In this document: positions 62,850 to 64,000 of the stretch, piece by piece
Layout: every line of letters begins with the position of its first letter
How positions within the stretch are numbered: the stretch's first letter is position 1
Assembly (NCBI RefSeq): GCF_021298855.1
Contig: NZ_JAJTHI010000008.1
Location: forward strand, 1-64,000
Reading direction: 5' to 3'
DNA length: 64,000 nucleotides
DNA from: Gemmatimonas sp.
GTDB lineage: Bacteria; Gemmatimonadota; Gemmatimonadetes; Gemmatimonadales; Gemmatimonadaceae
Notes under the pieces: model-generated
Seen by the model: only the letters and a program-made list of their open reading frames with translations
Database searches by the model: none
Told to the model about the DNA's origin: nothing
Translations under genes and position numbers: made by a program

Positions 62850-64000
62850 ATGCGGGGGGTCCGGCACGTCGTGGCCACCATGGGCGTCGCGCTGCTGTCC
62901 GCCGGCGGCGTGGTGCCGTTGCCGCTGCGCGCGCAGCAGCCGCCCCCCGAACAGCGGTTGCGTCAGCAGCAGGACGAGCTGGACAAGCTGCGCAAGGAGC
63001 GGGCCGATCTGGAGGCGCGCATGACCGCACTGCAGCGCAGCGCCCGCTCCCTGACCGAGGAAGTGAACAACCTCGAGGCGCAGCGCCAGACCACGCTCCG
63101 CCTCGCGGCCGCGCTCGACCGGCAGCTGGAAACGATCAACAAGGAAGTGGCGAAGGCGGGCAGCGGCCTGAGCGGTGCCGAACGGGAGCTCGACACCAAG
63201 CGGGGCGCCCTGCGGCGCCGCATGGTGGAGATCTACAAGCGCGGCAGCCTGTACGACGTGGAAGCCATGCTGTCGGCCCAATCCTTCGCCGGCCTCGTCG
63301 CGCGCTACAAGTACCTGCACGAGCTGGCGCTGAACGATCGCAATCTCGTGCGCCGGGTGGAGGGGCTGCGCGATCAGATCATCACGCAACGCATGCTCCT
63401 GGTGCGGCTGCAGGACGAATTGCGCCGCAACCGTCAGGAAAAGGACCGCGAGGCGAGCCGGCTTGCCGACCTCGAATCGCGCCGCCAGCGCAACCTCATG
63501 GCTGTGCAGCTCACGGCCCAGCGCACGCGGGAGCGCCTGCAACAGCTGACGCGTGACGAGTCGCGTATTGCCAATGCGATCAGCACGCTCGAAACCGCGC
63601 GGCGGCGTGCCGAAATGGCGCCCAACGCGCGACCGGCGGCGCCGTCCACGATACGCACCAGTGACCTGGGCAAGCTCGACTGGCCGGTGGACGGCGCCAT
63701 CCTGTACCGCTTCGGGCGCGTGGTGAACCCCAACAATACGACGACCCGCTGGAACGGCATCGGCATTGGCGCCGCCGTGGGGACGGCCGTGAAAACCATC
63801 TCCGCCGGCGAAGTCGTGCTGGCCGACAACGTGGGAACCTATGGCCCCACGGTGATCGTGCAGCATGGTGGCGGTGACTACTCGGTGTACGGCTCGCTGC
63901 AGAACATCGGCGTGCGTCGCGGACAGCAGGTGAACAAGGGGCAGGTCATCGGCACCGTCGGGGACACCGATCCCGAGCTGCCGCCGCACCTGCACTTCGA
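62850..64000 (+). CDS. envC: EnvC-like murein hydrolase activator (M23 family), 3' end off window
   Basis: At least 383 residues, cut by the window edge. A signal peptide (about 1-28, ending RAQQ) leads to a long coiled coil (about 30-250, RQQQDELDKLRKERADLEARM onward) and a C-terminal LytM/M23 domain (from about 285). In the LytM domain the first zinc ligands of active enzymes (HxGxD) are replaced by WNGIGIG, while HLHF at the window end is kept. A degenerate domain is expected for EnvC, which activates amidases without cleaving murein. It follows ftsX by 14 bp. The ATG at 62850 is chosen; a GTG at 62823 overlapping ftsX is possible. Confidence 0.9.
   Translation, partial: MRGVRHVVATMGVALLSAGGVVPLPLRAQQPPPEQRLRQQQDELDKLRKERADLEARMTALQRSARSLTEEVNNLEAQRQTTLRLAAALDRQLETINKEVAKAGSGLSGAERELDTKRGALRRRMVEIYKRGSLYDVEAMLSAQSFAGLVARYKYLHELALNDRNLVRRVEGLRDQIITQRMLLVRLQDELRRNRQEKDREASRLADLESRRQRNLMAVQLTAQRTRERLQQLTRDESRIANAISTLETARRRAEMAPNARPAAPSTIRTSDLGKLDWPVDGAILYRFGRVVNPNNTTTRWNGIGIGAAVGTAVKTISAGEVVLADNVGTYGPTVIVQHGGGDYSVYGSLQNIGVRRGQQVNKGQVIGTVGDTDPELPPHLHF

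Overview
The window is very GC-rich, densely coded chromosomal DNA from a Gram-negative bacterium. The protein set (SurA- and PpiC-type periplasmic isomerases, many lipoprotein signal peptides, a heptosyltransferase-like GT9 enzyme, FtsEX-EnvC, homogentisate-type tyrosine catabolism) and the frequent GTG starts best fit a Gemmatimonadota-like organism. This is an inference from gene content; no rRNA is present to settle it. Nine tRNA genes are present, none encoding its own CCA. I see no rRNA, prophage, insertion sequence or CRISPR array. The only mobile-type element is a small VapBC-like toxin-antitoxin pair.

Layout. 1-3.6 kb: a 42-bp direct repeat at the left edge, a lone tRNA-Gly with its own promoter and terminator, an MFS transporter, a stand-alone 5'-3' exonuclease, and a run of seven tRNAs (His, Trp, Glu, Glu, Asp, Leu, Thr) on the minus strand. 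3.7-12.9 kb: EF-P, the conserved tesA / ybbA-ybbP divergent trio, a lipoprotein, a tail-anchored TPR protein, IF-1, an epimerase-like protein with a minisatellite tail and a small unknown. 12.9-22 kb: a minus-strand tyrosine-degradation cluster (HPPD, homogentisate dioxygenase, a class I aminotransferase, a GHL10 glycosidase, ApaG), with acetoacetyl-CoA ligase and a catalytically dead KASIII-like protein upstream. 22-34.5 kb: a LysM protein, a deoxyhypusine-synthase homologue, another TPR protein, an esterase, a divergent LytS/LytR-type two-component pair, a SIMPL protein, an acyl-CoA dehydrogenase, an RsuA-type pseudouridine synthase, a TlpA-like thioredoxin and an RsmC-like methyltransferase. 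34.5-47.4 kb: a secreted pullulanase, tRNA-Ile(GAT), a very acidic small protein, BipA/TypA, then mfd - PPIase - surA - pdxA. 47.4-56.3 kb: a BatA-like and a DUF58 protein split by the toxin-antitoxin pair, a secreted unknown, LepA (TTG start), a GT9 enzyme and a beta-lactamase-fold lipoprotein.

56.3-64 kb is the most interesting part. Nine plus-strand genes run head to tail with overlaps or gaps of no more than 14 bp: ROK kinase, PfkB kinase, an ATPase of the anti-sigma/histidine-kinase fold with a STAS-like N-terminus, a STAS-like DUF4325-type protein, a small unknown, a PLP-fold protein that has lost its PLP lysine, FtsE, FtsX and an EnvC-like amidase activator that runs off the right edge. 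This suggests that divisome-linked wall hydrolysis is co-expressed with a sugar-kinase and partner-switching module. Other notable items are an EF-P with Asn where the modified Lys/Arg normally sits, several in-frame minisatellites, and tesA/ybbA start codons that share bases.
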